64,000 bases of DNA from Capitella teleta (GCA_000328365.1 KB309217.1:86534-150533), one strand, 5' to 3'; shown: positions 12,064 to 23,839, counted from the first letter of the stretch. Notes: generated by a model not told the origin, from the letters alone. Made by a program: numbers and translations.

Positions 12064-13255
12064 ATAAACAAGGGTAAACTAATTATGTAACCGATTTATG
12101 CAATGGCTTCTTCAGGGTTGTTTTGTTTAGCTTTATGCGATCTCAAATTTTTCAGATTTGGTCTATTTTCAATTTCAATTTATATCTACACCAAATATTC
12201 CGGTATATTTTTATGCCAATGTTTAGTGTATTTTTTTTCGTTTTTCTTTATTGAGTGGTGAAATAAAATATTTCTTGAAGAATTTAAAATATGTATTTTT
12301 TTCTTTCTTCTTGGATTTTCAGTGATACTCATGTTAGATTAGTTTGTCAATTAATCATCGATATACCGGCATGATTTGAAAATCTGCCGCATTCCTGTCT
12401 TGTGTATTAGTATTACAATGATTAAGGTTAAAACAAGTTTAATATAACTGATCAATTAAACTTTTTGCCAAACAGTCTTAATTAAAGTATAATATTGCTT
12501 ATTCTGTAACCACCTAGAATTATAAATTTCTAATAATTTATTCTAATTTAATTCATATAGTATGACTTTGCATCAATTTAACCTGACTTGTTGATGTATT
12601 AAGTAAAATATTGCGATACAGGAAAAGGTTGGTATACGTATTATAGTGCTCCCAACATAATCGGCGATATTTTCACTTTTGGCGGCGTACAGGGCCCTGG
12701 ACCATGGATTAGGCATCGTTGTACCCGACCGCGTTAATCGCCCGTACACAAGCAAATGAGATGCTCCGATACGGTTCGGTCTCATTGGCTCCCTCGGCGA
12801 AACTTAAAAGAACCAGTGCTTCGGATCCAGAAGACTGAACGTTATGATTCTTGTTTCAGAAGGAATGTAATTATACACACTTTCCCCTGTCAAGTATAAT
12901 TCTGAAAAAAAAAAAAAAAAAAATAAAATAAAATAATAATAATAATAATATGTACATGTGTACTCCACGTTTTGTTCTTTCCTATTTTTTCTTTTAATCA
13001 GTTATTGCAAAACTTCTTATTCATGAAATGACTTCACGCTCTCCCGCAAAAAGGAGCTAGGAACTATACAAACAAGGATTTAAAATGAAGTCTTTATTAA
13101 TCACCATTATCAGACCAATGAGTAAAAAAAAGATATAATTATATAATAAGAAAAGATAAAGGTAACATTTCATTCAGATTAATATAAACTTAACATAATG
13201 AACGTACAATTCTTTTTATTTTATTTTAACAGAACACCTCGGAACAGTGCAGCGA
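12064..13255. other. Gap between convergent phosphagen kinase and aquaporin genes
   Basis: It contains both 3' ends: AATAAA at 12262-12267 for the kinase and reverse AATAAA-like T-rich runs near 13216-13231 for the aquaporin. Bases about 12630-12740 (CTGGACCATGGAT) match the interior of the family A MITEs at 44.5 and 55.1 kb, so a MITE remnant sits here. An A run with AAT repeats is at about 12906-12950. Confidence 0.5.
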
Positions 13256-15727
13256 TCAGATCCTGTTCATCTGGACATCCTTGTCGTTAGTGACCTGCAT
13301 GACTTTTCCGTCATTGTCATATTCTTCCTCGTCATATGTAAATGTCGTCGCCCAGCCACGAAGCTTCGATGACGTCGCGTTCACAGCGAAGATGAACTCA
13401 TAAATCAAAGCAGCTAAGATTCCACCAACAATTGGACCAGCCCAGTACGCCTGAGGACGAAATGAACACTGTCAATCATATACACGACTCATAATACGAG
13501 GGCGTGGCGTTTTTACAGCCGAAAATGAAATGGATCGTTTATCAGGTCAACATGAACTGTGCATTATTCCAGTGTGCCGATAAGCGCACATCATCAAATC
13601 TGTCACTCACCCAGTGGGCGTCATATGAACTGGAAACGATTGCTGGACCAGCGACACGAGCCGGGTTCATGCCTGCGCCAGTGAAAGGCACCTGTGAATA
13701 GAAAGATAGTTCATCTTACGTAATACCCACATAATGCGCGATTGACAAACTTCACAGCATGCGAGTATGATCGTATAATTATAAAGAACATTATAGACTT
13801 CTCGACTGACATAACATCAACATTGAAACTATATATGTGACCCAAAGAACGAGTTCATGACGTTGATCTTGACCTTGTTTAGCGAGGGTAGAAATCAGAC
13901 CAAGTACATATGGTTTACAGCTGTCAATCAACATATAAACGTCAAAAGCAGTTGCCATGTGTTTGGGAGCTTCAGGATATAAACTTTAGTCTCCATGGCA
14001 ACAGTCCTTGGGAGTGGTATACAGTGATTGACAGGTTTGGCTGTGGGAACATCTGTGACTAAAACCATAAGTGTTCGGAACTTCCGATCCGTGGTGAGAA
14101 CAATTTCAGATGGCTCAAATGCGATGTATGGGACAACGAAATAACTACAATCCGGTAATTATTCTTAATGCAAACATCAGTTACTCGGTGCAAGCATAAA
14201 TTATTTCCTATATTTCCTATATTTTTTTATTATTTTTTTTAATTTTTTTTTGCGGGAAGCGGCGGGGGGGGGGGGGGGGGGTGATCCTGGTCTGCTTCAA
14301 AGCGAGGAAATGGAGCTTGTAATTTGATTTTCCTTTTATGTGATTTATGGATCAAATTGGACAATTACCTCACAGAAAAACGACAGCCAATAGATCCATC
14401 ATTGCTTAATTCAATCGCAATTTTACCGCAAACCGCAGTGCCTTTTATTTTGTGTGTAAAACAATGGTAAATGATATAAGTAGCTCAGTGGATATAAATT
14501 GGTATTCGTGGGATGGGAACAGTTGTCGTGGCATTGTACACAATTATATAACTGTGTAGTAGTGGATTTTTTATAGACCTACACGGGTTAGATGTGTTGA
14601 GATAAGATGTCCATGCATGCGATTAAATATAGATGCCACAATATTTATTGACGCATTGATACAAATTATATCTGTTATATGACGCTTTGGGAGAGGCAGA
14701 CAGGCATCTGGTTTACGCATTCTGCGAAATGTTCCCATTTCTCCATTAAATTTTGCAGCTTACAAAACAGTTCTGCATTGTTGAATTGGAGTATTTTATG
14801 AGAAATAAACAAACATGAAAATGTGAAATGTTTGCCTCAGTTACAGAATGGAGATTCCATTCATTGTAACTTGTTATTTTTTTTTCAAAAGAGTTACACA
14901 CTCAACAATGTTAAACATGACTGACATACAGACCAAGAAAACAACGTTAATCTAAGGTTTCACCACTTGAGCGAAATCTTTTAATTTGACTTAAAATTTG
15001 CCGGATAAGTAAAAACTTGTACATGTATCGGTTAAAGTGACTCTTGTCAAATATCTTCTCTTGTAAACTGTATTTCTATCTTTGATAAACATTACTAATT
15101 GATATAAAATTTAAATTATACCGAAGCAAAGAATCAGACGAGCCCGAGAGGGAACCTCGCCCTAGAGATCAAAGAACTCACCGCCCACAGGTGGCACATT
15201 CCAATCGCCAGTCCAATCGCCAGAGGTTTCGATCCCTGTGTGTCCGATCGCTTCGAGTCGACGGTCGCGAACACCGTCCACACCAAAACGAAAGTGATCA
15301 GCAGCTCCACCCCAAACACCTCCACCTCCGTCACCCCATCTGCCCTAGTTGAAGTCCCAAGGCTCTCTCGAAACTTCTCCCAGCCTTCTCTATTTGCGAC
15401 CAATCCCTTGAGCGTCACGGCTCCGAGGATAGCGCCGACCACCTGAGCCAGCACGTAGAAGAACGCTCGTCCGACGGTGATTCTCCTGGCGACCAGGAAA
15501 CCGATAGTCACCGCGGGGTTCAGATGACCTCCGCTGACCCGACCCACATTCCAGACGATGGTGGCAATCGCCAGGGTAAAGGTCAAAGATATACGGACGA
15601 CATCACCGGGCGGAGAGCAGGATCCACAGCCTACCAGAACCAGGAAGAAGGTTCCCAGAACCTCACCCAAACAGGCGACGTAGAAGCGGATAGCCTTCAG
15701 TTCGGATGGGACGCAACACTGCACCAT
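13256..15727 (-). CDS. Aquaporin (water-channel class), 3 exons
   Basis: Exons 15727-15182, 13691-13611 and 13450-13256 join to 273 aa, a normal aquaporin length. Six membrane helices and two half-helices are recognisable: the first NPA (GHLNPAVT, residues 68-75) and the second (GAGMNPAR, 187-194), followed by AYWAGPIVGGILAALIYEF. The selectivity-filter residues of orthodox aquaporins are present by alignment with AQP1/AQP4 from memory: Phe50, His179 and Arg194. This points to water rather than glycerol transport across the plasma membrane. The mercury-sensitive Cys before the second NPA is Ala188. The usual SFGPA after the second NPA reads VAGPA. The C-terminus is acidic. The ATG at 15727 is chosen; the upstream open frame has no other ATG. 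AQP1/4-like is certain at class level, orthology is not. Confidence 0.93.
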
Positions 15728-17129
15728 GGTGAATGACACTCGGATCTCTCCCTCGCGCGCCTTTTAATCGTGCGAGTGGATCGCTCCAGTCAGCTCCAGA
15801 AAGATCCCGCTTTCATCATGCACTGCAGACACTTTCTTGTTTACTTTCCATGCTCCCTGTGTTTTCAATTATATCTTTTTTTGTTGTTACACTTTGTATA
15901 TGCTTTCACTGATTTATTTTACCAGGGATCAGGAGCCCTCCGCACCTGGTCATTAAAGGTAGTCGGGCGTCGGCTTTCTGCTGCGATCGATAACAGCCAT
16001 ATATGTATCCACATTCAGCTCAGGGATTAGGGTGATCGCAATGATTTCATCATGAAATCCTTTGCCCTCAGATAGCTCTGGTTTGACCTGCGTACTTGCA
16101 GATTTTTAAAAGCAGATTATATCCAAGCACTGACCAGGCAGGCATGCACAATTCTAGAAAAGCAATTAACAAATTAACAGGAGGATACAAAGCCCCGATC
16201 GAAATTATTCAGATGAAAAGGATTTCTTTCTCTTGTCAGTGATATCTCACTATCTACAATACAGCAAACGATTCTTTGAGGTTTCAATACATGTGTATCA
16301 TATAACATAATAAATAGATGCCATATTATGGTGCTGTGCGACTCTGAACACGATTCGAGCGCTCATAAACATAAAAATTCATGCCCTGCCATCCTCGGCC
16401 GAAGGAATGCGTTTTGAGTACACTCTGTGACACAGAGTTGAGATGTCACATTCCCCGAGAGATTGTTCCACCAGGCGATAAATTGTACAATTCCTGGTTG
16501 TTGGATCATAATATATGATCAATTCATTGGCTGGCATCTTGTTACAGTAAGAGATAATGAGAAGACTGCCAACACAGAGAGAAAGAAGAAAGCTCTCGAT
16601 CGAGAGTCTGTGATACAGGTATCGAACAGCATTAACAATTTAATATACAGTGTACAAGTACATGCATGTATATGGGAATATTATGGCCCTCATAAAGGTA
16701 TGTATTCCCAGGTATTCACACACCTGTCATACTAATGAGAAAATCAAACGCTATTCCAGGTAATGTTACAGCTAGACATTGTACTCAGTGCTTCCATCTC
16801 TTGTTAGTTAATTGTCACATATTGGTATAGAGATGCAGGGGGTGGAGACGAGGGGGGGGGGGTGGGGTGGTTTTGTGACGTAATTTGATTGCGTTACTCA
16901 CTTTGAAGGAGTGAGCGACACCTGGAGCTATTTTGACGAGCGGAAGTACCTTACCCATTGTTCTATTTCTTGTTTACAGAAGCTCAGAACCGACTTGATT
17001 GCACGGACAAGGATCTCTATCGTAGAACTCCATGTGCAACCAAAGACGTTTCATCAAGACTACTACCATGTTCCCATCCTTTATGCATGTTTATAGGAAT
17101 AGGCCCTACATATAATATTATACAGGGTG
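15728..17129. other. Upstream flank of aquaporin; gap margin
   Basis: This is the probable aquaporin promoter side, without a clear TATA box. It includes a G-rich run at about 16851-16863. I see no supported gene. The last nine bases before the assembly gap, TACAGGGTG, match the terminal repeat of the mariner-type element at 42931, so the gap probably hides a transposon copy. Confidence 0.4.
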
Positions 17130-17179
17130 NNNNNNNNNNNNNNNNNNNNNNNNNNNNNNNNNNNNNNNNNNNNNNNNNN
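17130..17179. other. Assembly gap of 50 N
   Basis: Fifty consecutive n characters, probably a placeholder of unknown true length. It cuts the broken dehydrogenase gene after the codons reading YLASDEA. Confidence 0.98.
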
Positions 17180-18833
17180 GCTTCATCCGACGCCAGGTAA
17201 GTGATCATTGATGCTACTTCATCTGCAGTTCCTTTCCTGAAGAATTCATCTAATGCCACACTTGCAAATTCCATCTAACGCTTCAGGACTATCTTTCGTG
17301 TATTGTCAAAATCAGTATGTCCGCTATTTCAAACCTTTCTCTCCGCCTGCAAGAGCATGTTTTTTCTAGTTTATCAGAGATATACCAGACCTTGGATCTA
17401 ACCCCGTTAAAGAAATCCGTGTCGATGGATCCAGGGGCCACGCAGTTTATCCTGATGCTGTTCTCAGCCAGGTGAGGAGCCATAGCCTCTGTCATTGCCA
17501 TGAGAGCGCCTTGCTGATGCAATATAAGTCTATCCCAGAACCTTCCACCTGTACTACCTGTAATGAGGCGGCATATTGATGGAAAATTTAACCTTTTGAA
17601 TGTCAATCAAATAAATGAGTATTTTTGTGACGGTTGACCGCAATGCTATGATTTCACGTTGCTCGATCTTCCCTTGTTATTTTATTAATTACAACTAAAA
17701 TAGCCATTCATTATTCACGTACTTGAATTTTATCTGATCATAAATGGTTCATGGAGATATTTAATCAATAAAAACGGCTGGTGTGTTGAGAGGACGTATA
17801 TTAAAACGACTGCTTTGTGGATCTGAAGCTCTCTATTCTTAACTCTTGAAAGGGCTCGATCCATAGGACCTTTAGAGTTAAGACAGATTTAACATGACAT
17901 TTTCAAAGTTGAGAACCAATTCTCAGAGTGCTCATGGGAAAAAAGAATATACTCAAGTCTTTAGCTTGAGCCTGAGCAACGTTGTAAACACATTCCCTGA
18001 TTGATTGTACTGTATTTATTCTTGTGAGAGTGAAATATAATTGATGGATCCGAAAGACAAACTTGCGGATCTAGTGATCCATAAGTTCCCATTAACACGA
18101 TGCTACTGTTGCTGCAATTATAATAATATTATAATAATTATAACATGCAGTGTACAGAGACAGCCACTCACGGCCTCTCCTTCATCAAGGGGAACGCCGC
18201 CTGAATCACCCGAAATGGCGCCTTCAAGTTGATTTCTATGATCTGAAGGTTGAGATCTAAGTGTGTTTTTAGTGATATTGCCAGGACAAACCTTGTCAAA
18301 TACCGATTCGGTCGCCTGAAAATGAAAGTAAAAGTTTACTCAGATTTGATGCTGAGTCATATACTGAAAAAGACATTTCATCAGAAGAGAAATCCATTTG
18401 TCTCAGACTTCCAAGATAGCAAAAGATTACTCTCGAGTCACCAAGGGAAAATGTAATCATGTTAGATTAGAATTGTTGGCAAATAATATACAGAACCAAC
18501 TCGCAAAGCGGGTCCATACAGCATATTGACCCCTGTAAACGGGACTAAGATGTCGATTCCGCCAAACCTTTCCTTTACCTGTTGAAAATATGAACCGTGA
18601 GGTGAGCATGAAAACGGCATGCACCGTTCGGATACCTCATGAAAGAGATAATCAACTTGATCGGGATTACCAACATGGCAGACCATCCCATACACACTAC
18701 CAAGTCCTTCATTCTTCAGCTGGCTGACCGCTCTGTTGACATTGGCTTCATTGCGACTGCTCAGTATCACCTTGGCCCCTTTTCTGGCCAGCCTACGCGC
18801 CGTCGCCAGACCAATTCTGAAAGCGGAATGACG

Positions 18834-19443
18834 TTAAAGGAAGGGAGAACTGGTTAAAAATGAACTTTGAGTCGTTATTTGATGCACCAAAAATGATTCC
18901 TATGCCTGGCCCACACAAGGAATATCATCGCTAACGATTTCGCGGGAGATATATTGCTAACTAGGCGTGACGTCAGGAGCTGTGATGAAACACAGAGTTC
19001 CCCATCTTTTACAATGGGCCTCGTCATATCAGCGTGTCCTGCGACTAAACCCCTGGATATTTTTTTCTTTTCTTTTCGGAAATTGATAGAATAATCTTTT
19101 TGACACCAGTCAGGTGCAAAAAGAAAAATATTTTTCGCTATTTTTCTTATTTTAACAAGCGCTTTTCTAGGATACCTACCATTGTTTCTCATCCTGAAAC
19201 AGTAAAAAGGTCAGCCAGAGTGCACCACGCATGCGTAATACTGACGCTTTCGTTTCGTAAACAACAAAGGTGTTCTTTTATGGCGAAGATGCTCTGCTCT
19301 GATTGGCTGAAATCGATAGCTTCACGAGGGCAACGGGACCATTCACGGCAAGCCCTCAGCTGACGTTTGCCTCCTATATTTTGCATAAATGACTCATCTT
19401 TGTATAGCGCAATATCCACCATAGTGCTCAAAGCGCAGCCCAT
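18834..19443 (-). mobile_element. Family T DNA element, longer copy, reverse orientation
   Basis: This matches the 48425-49117 copy in reverse. One end (TTAA at 18834-18837, then AGGAAGGGAGAACTGG) is the same pyrimidine-rich terminus, here 18 bases before the acceptor of dehydrogenase exon 2, and the element is in sense with that gene. It shares with the 48 kb copy a palindromic TGACGTCA (near 18969), a CCAAT box in the context TCTGATTGGCTG (near 19299) and a GCATGCGT site. The distal terminus is not intact: similarity stops near 19443, next to a MITE. No transposase is recognisable, although some frames are open for about 85 codons. Confidence 0.75.
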
Positions 19444-19457
19444 ACATCAGGACTATA

Positions 19458-19751
19458 CAGAGTGGACAAAACGTTGTCTATTTACTCCACGTTAAAGATC
19501 TCAATGCTTTTTAATGGTGCTACGAATTTCTGAGAAAGTGTTACAAACCAGATGGCAGTGTAAACATCACACAAAGATTAGACTCTGACATGTCATGCTG
19601 CTATTCCTATCCTTTTTATTTCAATTTCATCAACATCTATGCCGATTTATCTCAATTAATAGAGTGCAAAAGGGAAAGAACAAAAAGAAGAAATTAATTT
19701 TAGGGTTTTGTTTCTAACATGGAGTAGATAGACTACTTTTGGTTCACTCCG
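19458..19751. mobile_element. MITE family A, complete copy (about 294 bp)
   Basis: The element begins CAGAGTGGACAAAACGTTGT and ends with the inverse, AGACTACTTTTGGTTCACTC, flanked by TA on both sides. These are terminal inverted repeats and a TA target of the Tc1/mariner type. Related copies or pieces lie at 12.6, 30.9, 44.0-44.9, 54.8 and 60.1 kb. It is non-coding and sits in intron 1 of the broken dehydrogenase. Confidence 0.8.
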
Positions 19752-19818
19752 TATATTTCTTTGGCTATAAGGTCTCCGTAGTGAGTTCCGACTAAAAGAC
19801 TGTACTTATAGGCATGTA

Positions 19819-19888
19819 GTCACCCATGGGAGTCGAACTCTACATTTGAATTGAAAGTCCAACGCTCTATCACTGAGTCAAAAAATGA
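19819..19888 (-). repeat. tRNA-derived sequence (SINE head or tRNA pseudogene)
   Basis: Read on the minus strand it has an A-box-like TGACTCAGTGATAGAGC, an anticodon-arm-like TTGGACTTTCAATTCAA (loop CTTTCAA, apparent anticodon TTC) and a B-box-like AGTTCGACTCC. The acceptor stem halves do not pair, so it is not an intact tRNA. A tRNA-derived SINE or a decayed tRNA is the best reading. Confidence 0.5.
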
Positions 19889-20008
19889 AAGAGAGGAATC
19901 GAAATAAGTAATAACTACTAATTTTGAACCTCAAACCACTTACCCTTTGCTTGATGACGTCACCATTGCCACTTTATTAATAAAACGAAATCCTTGGGCA
20001 CATTTCAT

Positions 20009-21493
20009 TTTTGATGATGGAAAAAGAAATCCTAAAAGTGTGAAGTCTCAGGTGCCTTATATATAGCGTATGTTGGTAGTAGATATACCTCATATTGATC
20101 CCAGCGGCGCAATTTGCTTAAACAATCTTTCTGCATTTTTCTCGGCTGATGTAACCGATGCAGGTATTTTTTATTATAAAAAATTACCTCATCAGGCAAT
20201 GTCTGTGGACGCTAGGTAACACAGTCGGTTTGATAGGCTGACTGCAGCTCATTATTGAGAAAAAAAAAAAAAAAAAAAAAAAAGAAATCATTCATTCATT
20301 CATTCATTTATTTTGTATTGCACAATATGCACTGCAGTGCTCTATCAAAGCGCTGCCCTTAAATCACGAATAATAATTGCTTTAGTTATAAATTATTGTG
20401 AGTCTCGACCTTAGAGACCGTAATTTGGTGTGAATGACCCAGGTGACATACACACACACAATATATATTTACATGTATACAGACATTTACATATTTTGCG
20501 AGTGTTTACACTGAACAATTTATAGTATTATACATGTCACGGGCGGATTCCACTGGAATGCTTCATCACTGTCGATACTATATGGTTGTGTGAACACGAA
20601 TTCCCTGCGCCTGATTTGGTTGATTGGGCCCGGGGGTCTGCGATCCCTTGAATCCTACCCAACCTAACAGCAATTACTTCGCTAACACTTCATCTTTGAG
20701 TGAAATATGTGCACAATTGGGCAAAAGCGAAAGCCAGCCAGCCTCGGCAACAAACATTGTGCTCGAGATTTAGAGCTTATTTGATTGTGGGAATTTCGAC
20801 GCATCGTTGCAAAATTCAATGGCAGAGGAAAGAGAAGGATTCGACTTAGAGTTGCTCGGCATATCGAGATTATACAAAAATAGCTAGCTGTATATATATT
20901 ATATTCACTTGGTGCACTGAATTCTAAGAAGGCCCAGAATATAGGTCACTTGATTTATTTGCACGTGTGAGGGGGTCGGGTGTATATCGGAGGTACAAGT
21001 GCACTGGCGACATTAAACTTGCCTAAAAGTGTTTATGCAAATAATTACGTGCATCTGGAATGTAGCCCACTTAATCACAATTAATCACAATTAAACACAA
21101 TTAAACACAATTAAACACAATTAAACACAATTAAACACAATTGGGACGTTTGCTACCAAACATTTTGCCAGGCTGAATAATTAATAAGTGCAAAAGAAAC
21201 GCGATTCTTTAATTTTGCCAACATATATCACAATTCGGATATGCATTGCATTGACAAGAATTTTCGTGTGCAATAGAAACAAATGGAATTAACACTGTTT
21301 GATCAGAGAAACAATTGTTAAGCGTACCCAGAAAAAGGTTCGATTTTCATGGTCAGATATCCCCAGTTCTCTGTCTCACGAGCGCCATAACACGTGGGAG
21401 GATTTTTGGGCCAAATTTCTCGATGAGACTTTCAACCCTGCACTAATGGGTGTTGGAATAGCCATGAATCAGCTCTCTGCTCTAGGGGAAGGG
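20009..21493. other. Repeat-bearing intergenic stretch
   Basis: Upstream of the broken dehydrogenase. It holds an A run at about 20262-20284, a short ATTC repeat just after it, and the 10-base tandem repeat at 21072-21141. A plus-strand ORF at 21299-21499 (KVRFSWSDIPSSLSH) has no recognised domain and abuts the Tc1 fossil. Confidence 0.4.
21072..21141. repeat. Tandem repeat, 10-base unit ACAATTAAAC
   Basis: About seven consecutive copies of ACAATTAAAC (the first with ACAATTAATC). It is a minisatellite with no other feature attached. Confidence 0.9.
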
Positions 21494-21990
21494 GAGTGAG
21501 TAATTATTGACTTCAGTTTCATCCCATAAATGTTCAATTCGCGACCAGTTTGGGTTGTGGAAACCATGACAATGCCGTGAGTTAATATTCCATCTTGAAG
21601 AAGTCTGCGATGACCTTAACAGGGTATTGGTGAGAAACTGAGCATTGTTTTGCTGAAATTGTGGAATCTCCAGATATTCGTAAACCGCATTGGGGGTCTT
21701 TTATGGGGATCTGAGCCCTTATCTACCCTCTTTGAGTCGATATCAAAAGTTTCTCTGCAGATATTTGTCAGTCGAATTCCGCCCCTGTTGCACATATTTT
21801 AGTCAACATGGCTGGCTGTCTTGAACTAGTTCTCGCTGGATTTGTCAGTCCTGTCGGTTTGCTGTCACTCTTAGGCATCCAGAACGAGGTCAATCCATGG
21901 CAGACCTGGTCTTCTGTCGATGACGCATCGGTTGTTTGGTTGATACACTGTATCCGATTTGGTGGTTTGTGACCGTTGTGCTCCACGTGT
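21494..21990 (-). mobile_element. Tc1-like transposon fossil, copy 1
   Basis: The minus strand contains RIEHLWDE, matching the N-P-I-E-H-L-W-D/E signature before the last acidic residue of Tc1 transposases, with HCHGFHNPNWS just before it. Much of the stretch resembles the copy at 25683-26175 (shared GGCATCCAGAACG and TTGATACACTGTATCCGATT). Frames are interrupted repeatedly and the termini were not found. It is an old, dead copy. Confidence 0.6.
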
Positions 21991-22261
21991 AATCACACGT
22001 GACCGAGATTTGATTTCAACCGCATTAAAGCAGCCATCTGAGTTTGTCTGTGATCTCGGCCTAAAGGTTTTAGCGTAAACCAGATGTAAATGTCTCTATT
22101 AGACCTTAGTCCATATTATATAATTAGTTTCACGTCATAAATTCAGTGAATCTCCCGGTTCAGTCTACTTGGCTCCAATGACAAGCGCCAAATTCACTCT
22201 TTCAAAGAGGGCCTCTGATTGGTTTGAACTAGTAATAGAGGATAGTGGATGCATCTTAAAG

Positions 22262-22345
22262 AAAAAAAAAAAAAAAAAAAAAAAAAAATTATGATCATTT
22301 TGATGATTATGATGATGATGATGGTGATGATGATGATGATGATGA
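22262..22345. repeat. A run followed by GAT/ATG microsatellite
   Basis: About 27 A residues, then repeated TGATGA triplets. An ORF across it encodes only Lys and Met runs and is not a gene. Confidence 0.9.
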
Positions 22346-22505
22346 AAACGATGATGAGGATTTTATTATTGATTAATTTATTTTTTATTTTTGGGGTGGA
22401 TGGAGGGGGATTCTATAAGTGTTTTTTTTCCATAAAACATTGATATTATGTGGCAGGTGTGAAAGTTGGAATCATTGGTGGCTTTTATAAAAGTATCACG
22501 AACGA

Positions 22506-22613
22506 AAAAATATGGAACGCTTCACGAATTTGCGTGTCATCCTTGCGCAGGGGGCCATGCTAATCTTCTCTGTATCGTTCCAAATTTAGTATATGTACCG
22601 CTTTCGCATGTAC
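22506..22613 (-). ncRNA. U6 spliceosomal RNA
   Basis: The minus strand reproduces U6: a 5' stem-loop (GTACATGCGAAAGCGGTAC, able to pair with a GAAA loop), ACATATACTAAATTTGGAAC, the ACAGAGA box in GATACAGAGAAGATTAGC, the AGC triad, GCGCAAGGATGACACGC, AATTCGTGAAGCGTTCC, and a terminal T run (ATATTTTTT) as RNA polymerase III terminator. Compared with the vertebrate U6 I know, there is one extra C in the CCCC run after AGCATGG and an altered 5' stem that keeps pairing. U6 pairs with U2 and forms the spliceosome active site. An upstream TATA-like element supports a real gene, but the extra base leaves a pseudogene possible. Confidence 0.88.
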
Positions 22614-22635
22614 AAGTAATGTCTACATTGCTGGT

Positions 22636-22645
22636 TATTTAAATA
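22636..22645 (-). promoter_or_regulatory. TATA-like element of the U6 gene
   Basis: The reverse strand reads TATTTAAATA about 23 bases before the U6 5' end, the place of the TATA box in pol III type 3 promoters. No proximal sequence element could be identified. Confidence 0.5.
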
Positions 22646-22939
22646 CCAGCGTGCTACCCGGGTTACGTGCAGAACAGTGTGTAAAATTGAGTGCGTTTTA
22701 GCTACGTTTAAAATCATAACGCACTTCCTATTGGGAAAGCGAAATGGATCTCGTGGCTGATTTGATGATGGCGGCTGCTGCGCTTTCAAATTCTTTTTAA
22801 TTATTGTACGGGCATGTACATAACTATAAGATTGAAACTGTGCAGAACGTCCAGAAACGGTCTTGCCTCTCGATCATGTCCGGATTTACCATGCCAAAGA
22901 AACCGCAATTGTGGGGGGTGTCTTGATCGCGCAAAAAGA

Positions 22940-22942
22940 ATA

Positions 22943-22974
<32 letters not shown>

Positions 22975-23050
22975 TAATAATAAAAACAATAATATTATAA
23001 TAATATTACAATTATATAATATTATATAATATTATAATTAAATTATATTA
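22940..23050. repeat. AAT microsatellite and AT-rich tract
   Basis: AATAATAATAAT repeats grade into ATTATAATATTATAT. No coding content. Confidence 0.9.
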
Positions 23051-23839
23051 TTTAAGTGTGATTATACAGTTGATCGATCATAAGTGCGTTATGACTCTAC
23101 AGCTTTGAGGGGAGTGCCAATTGGGGCCGGTCTGCCTAAACACGTAAAACTTCGCAAACCTTGCACACCAGGGGTCACGTGACCGTGTTGTACGTAAAAT
23201 CAGATTGACTTGTTGATCTGTTTACCTGAATTATCCGAATATATCGTGGTTGTACGCGTGACTCGATTTGGTACAATTAGACCCGGGAGCATATTTAATA
23301 CGTCAGAATCGGCTGGCTGAGGTAAAAATGACCGGCTAGCTGCTTAAGCCGCTCCACCAATCAGAGATATCGGCTCAGCATTGTGATCGGCGGCTAGCAG
23401 CGGCTTGAAGTGGCTTAATTGGCAATTGTTGCTATATTCATCCTATATTCATCCTATATTCATCCTATATTCATCTTATATGTTAAATGATGCCTGCAGT
23501 TAATACGAACCCAAGTTCAAGGCATTTAAGGCGTTTCATAAACTACCATGAACATCATTATCACCATCATCGCTTTGTTTGCAAATTCACTTGGGTTCCA
23601 AGAACTTCTAAGTGTAAACAAGTAATATATGCAGTGAGAAGAGGAAGCTAATAGAGGAACAGGTTGGAAGAGGAAAGAGGATGGCGAACCGAATGAGTTG
23701 TTGCATCAGGATCTTGACTATTCGTCGGGTTTTTTATGTCTTGGTTTGCAGTTGTTGTACAACTTCTGTGTTACATATATATGATAGGATATAGTAGGAT
23801 AGAATAGTTTATTGTAATGTTAGAAAATTGTCAAAAATA
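23051..23839. other. Intergenic stretch with GGCTGGCT-type repeat and 11-base tandem
   Basis: Bases about 23310-23420 (CGGCTAGC, CCACCAATCAGAGATATCGG, CGGCGGCTAG) resemble the arms of the palindrome at 24384-25375. Bases about 23430-23475 carry four copies of TATATTCATCC. There is no gene signal. Confidence 0.5.

Larger units (their letters stand above)
17180..20008 (-). pseudogene. DHRS4-like short-chain dehydrogenase, broken and incomplete
   Basis: Exon-like blocks in transcript order are 20008-19944, 18816-18636, 18578-18501, 18242-18172, 17548-17391 and 17274-17180, the last running into the gap. The first two join to a cofactor-binding start (VTSSSKGIGLATARRLARKG; DHRS4 has TAST at the same place) followed by SSRNEANVNRAVSQLKNEG. 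The family normally reduces carbonyls such as retinal with NADPH. Defects: the NNAG-type motif reads PFTG; no exon encodes the GGSIV.ISS strand between 18172 and 17548; and the 17548-17391 block is 158 bases with YCISK in one frame and ALMAMTEAMAPHL in the next, as if one base were missing. The C-terminal exon is lost in or beyond the gap. A real gene damaged by assembly errors is possible; a decayed copy fits better. Transposons sit in its first intron. Confidence 0.75.

Noticed and set aside
13504-13701. Plus-strand ORF over aquaporin exon 2
   Set aside because: Antisense of a real exon plus intron sequence.
15240-15446. Plus-strand ORF
   Set aside because: Antisense shadow of aquaporin exon 1.
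22249-22443. Lys/Met-rich ORF
   Set aside because: Translation of an A run and a GAT microsatellite.
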